Shown piece after piece: positions 33,506 to 34,349 of a stretch of DNA of 34,349 nucleotides (position 1 is its first letter; each line of letters opens with the position of its first letter). The DNA lies in assembly GCA_017540355.1 (NCBI GenBank), contig JAFYBE010000112.1, forward strand, positions 1-34,349, written 5' to 3'. A program made the position numbers and the translations under genes. The notes under the pieces are model-generated. The model saw nothing but the letters and a program-made list of their open reading frames with translations, made no database searches and was not told where the DNA came from. Origin of the DNA: Lachnospiraceae bacterium. GTDB lineage: Bacteria > Bacillota > Clostridia > Lachnospirales > Lachnospiraceae.

Positions 33506-34349
33506 TTATCTCGTCTCCTCCACCTCTTGATATGACTATCTCGCCGGAATCCTCGAGCTTACGTATGATATTAACTATCTTCTGCTGAGCTTCCTCAACA
33601 TCCTTCATACGCACAGGACCCATGAATTCCATATCCTCTTTGATCATCGTTGCAAGACGCTTAGAAAGGTTATTGAATATAGCGCCCTGAACCTGTTCGT
33701 TACTGCCCTTAAGCGCAAGACCCAGGTCGTTATTGTCGACGTCACGAAGTACTCTCTGGATAGCTCTGTCATCAAGCAACAGAATATCCTCGAATACGAA
33801 CATCTTCTTCCTGATCTCGTCGGCAAGCTCGGGCTCTTCGATCTCGAGGGTCTCCATGATGTGCTTCTCTGTACCACGGTCCACTGAGTTCAAGATCTCT
33901 ACTACCTGATCCACACCACCGACAATGGTGTAATCCTGATTGACAAGACTCGCTAACTTGCTCTCCAATATCTTCTCCACTTCCTTTATGACATCCGGAG
34001 ATGTACGATCCATCATGGCTACTCTCTTGGCTACGTCGGCCTGTCTCTCCTGAGGCAGTGCCGCTATAATCTGAGACGCCTGGCTGGGCGCCACATATGA
34101 TAATATAAGTGCTATTGTCTGAGGATGCTCATCCTGAATGAAGTTAAGCAGCTGTGAAGGCTCAGCCTTACGTACAAATTCGAAGGGCTTAACCTGTAAT
34201 GATGCGGTAAGCTTGCTGATAACTTCGACTGCAGCCTCTCCTCCGAGCGCCTTCTCCAAAAGTTCCTTCGCATAGTTGATACCACCCTCTGCGATATACT
34301 GCTGTGCAAGACATACCTGGTAGAATTCATCCACCACTTCGTCCTTGAC
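33498..34349 (-). CDS. fliG: Flagellar motor switch protein FliG (5' end beyond window)
   Basis: 283 residues are encoded, open to the right edge, so the N-terminus (roughly 50-60 residues) is missing. Visible are the middle domain with the EHPQTIALIL motif, the ARM-like LPQERQADVAKRVAMMD, and the C-terminal torque domain (MFVFEDILLLDDRAIQRVLR, then ALKGSNEQVQGAIFNNLSKR). The C-terminal charged residues that interact with MotA are present. The gene ends with a Gly-rich RGGGDEIIV tail and overlaps fliH by eight bases. FliG is the rotor face of the C-ring. Confidence 0.97.
   Translation of the reverse strand, partial: VKDEVVDEFYQVCLAQQYIAEGGINYAKELLEKALGGEAAVEVISKLTASLQVKPFEFVRKAEPSQLLNFIQDEHPQTIALILSYVAPSQASQIIAALPQERQADVAKRVAMMDRTSPDVIKEVEKILESKLASLVNQDYTIVGGVDQVVEILNSVDRGTEKHIMETLEIEEPELADEIRKKMFVFEDILLLDDRAIQRVLRDVDNNDLGLALKGSNEQVQGAIFNNLSKRLATMIKEDMEFMGPVRMKDVEEAQQKIVNIIRKLEDSGEIVISRGGGDEIIV

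Noticed and set aside
1-34349. CRISPR arrays, insertion sequences, tRNA or rRNA genes, prophage or attachment sites
   Set aside because: None seen: genes are tightly packed and co-directional, with only short gaps; the only tandem repeats are within coding regions.

Overview
This window is almost entirely one long flagellar/chemotaxis (fla/che) gene cluster, with all 39 protein genes on the minus strand. Transcription runs from the right edge (fliG, cut by the edge) to the left edge (rpsB, cut by the edge). Gene content and order match the Bacillus/Clostridium fla-che operon: fliG-fliH-fliI-fliJ-ylxF-fliK-flgD-flgE-flbD/swrD-fliL-fliM-fliY-cheY-fliO-fliP-fliQ-fliR-flhB-flhA-flhF-flhG-cheB-cheA-cheW-cheC-cheD-sigD-swrB-like-rpsB. 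FliY, CheC, CheD, a SwrD/FlbD protein and rpsB just downstream all point to a Firmicute. The extras (motAB inside the operon, a TIGR02530-type gene before flgE, a DUF342/FapA gene and a DUF6115-like gene after sigD) suggest class Clostridia, probably Lachnospiraceae. That assignment is an inference from synteny and protein style.

Layout by position. 34349-29779: C-ring and export ATPase module (fliG, fliH, fliI, fliJ) and a YlxF/MotE-type protein. 29743-25175: hook module (fliK, flgD, a TIGR02530-like gene, flgE), preceded by a good candidate sigma-D promoter. 25138-25086: a hairpin and an extended -10 promoter, which look like a transcriptional boundary. 25058-20024: flbD, stator (motA, motB), fliL, switch proteins (fliM, fliY) and cheY. 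20011-14464: export gate (fliO, fliP, fliQ, fliR, flhB, flhA). 14439-11448: flhF, flhG and a PilZ (c-di-GMP) protein. 11405-6633: cheB, cheA, cheW, cheC, cheD. 6586-589: a small membrane protein, sigma-28, FapA, an unknown small protein, a SwrB-like DUF6115 protein, a YceG/MltG-like LysM-domain protein, a CheX-type phosphatase fused to a repeat domain, and a second CheY. 593-1: promoter, leader and 5' part of rpsB.

Together the genes encode most of a flagellar export apparatus, the switch, the stator, hook assembly, the chemotaxis core, the sigma factor for late genes and c-di-GMP control. No CheR, filament, basal-body rod or chemoreceptor genes lie in the window. No intergenic stretch exceeds about 160 bases.

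I do not see a wholly new system. The points most worth checking are: (1) an in-frame TGA in the TIGR02530-like gene, with a clearly homologous C-terminal tail continuing in frame after it; (2) flhB lacks a conventional start near its conserved N-terminus, and its reading frame is open only through the 3' end of fliR; (3) a CheX phosphatase domain fused to N-terminal repeats and paired with a second CheY; (4) a FlgD with an extra C-terminal module resembling those of Gram-positive surface proteins; (5) the sigma-D promoter before fliK, the hairpin plus promoter before flbD, and the rpsB promoter embedded in the end of cheY.
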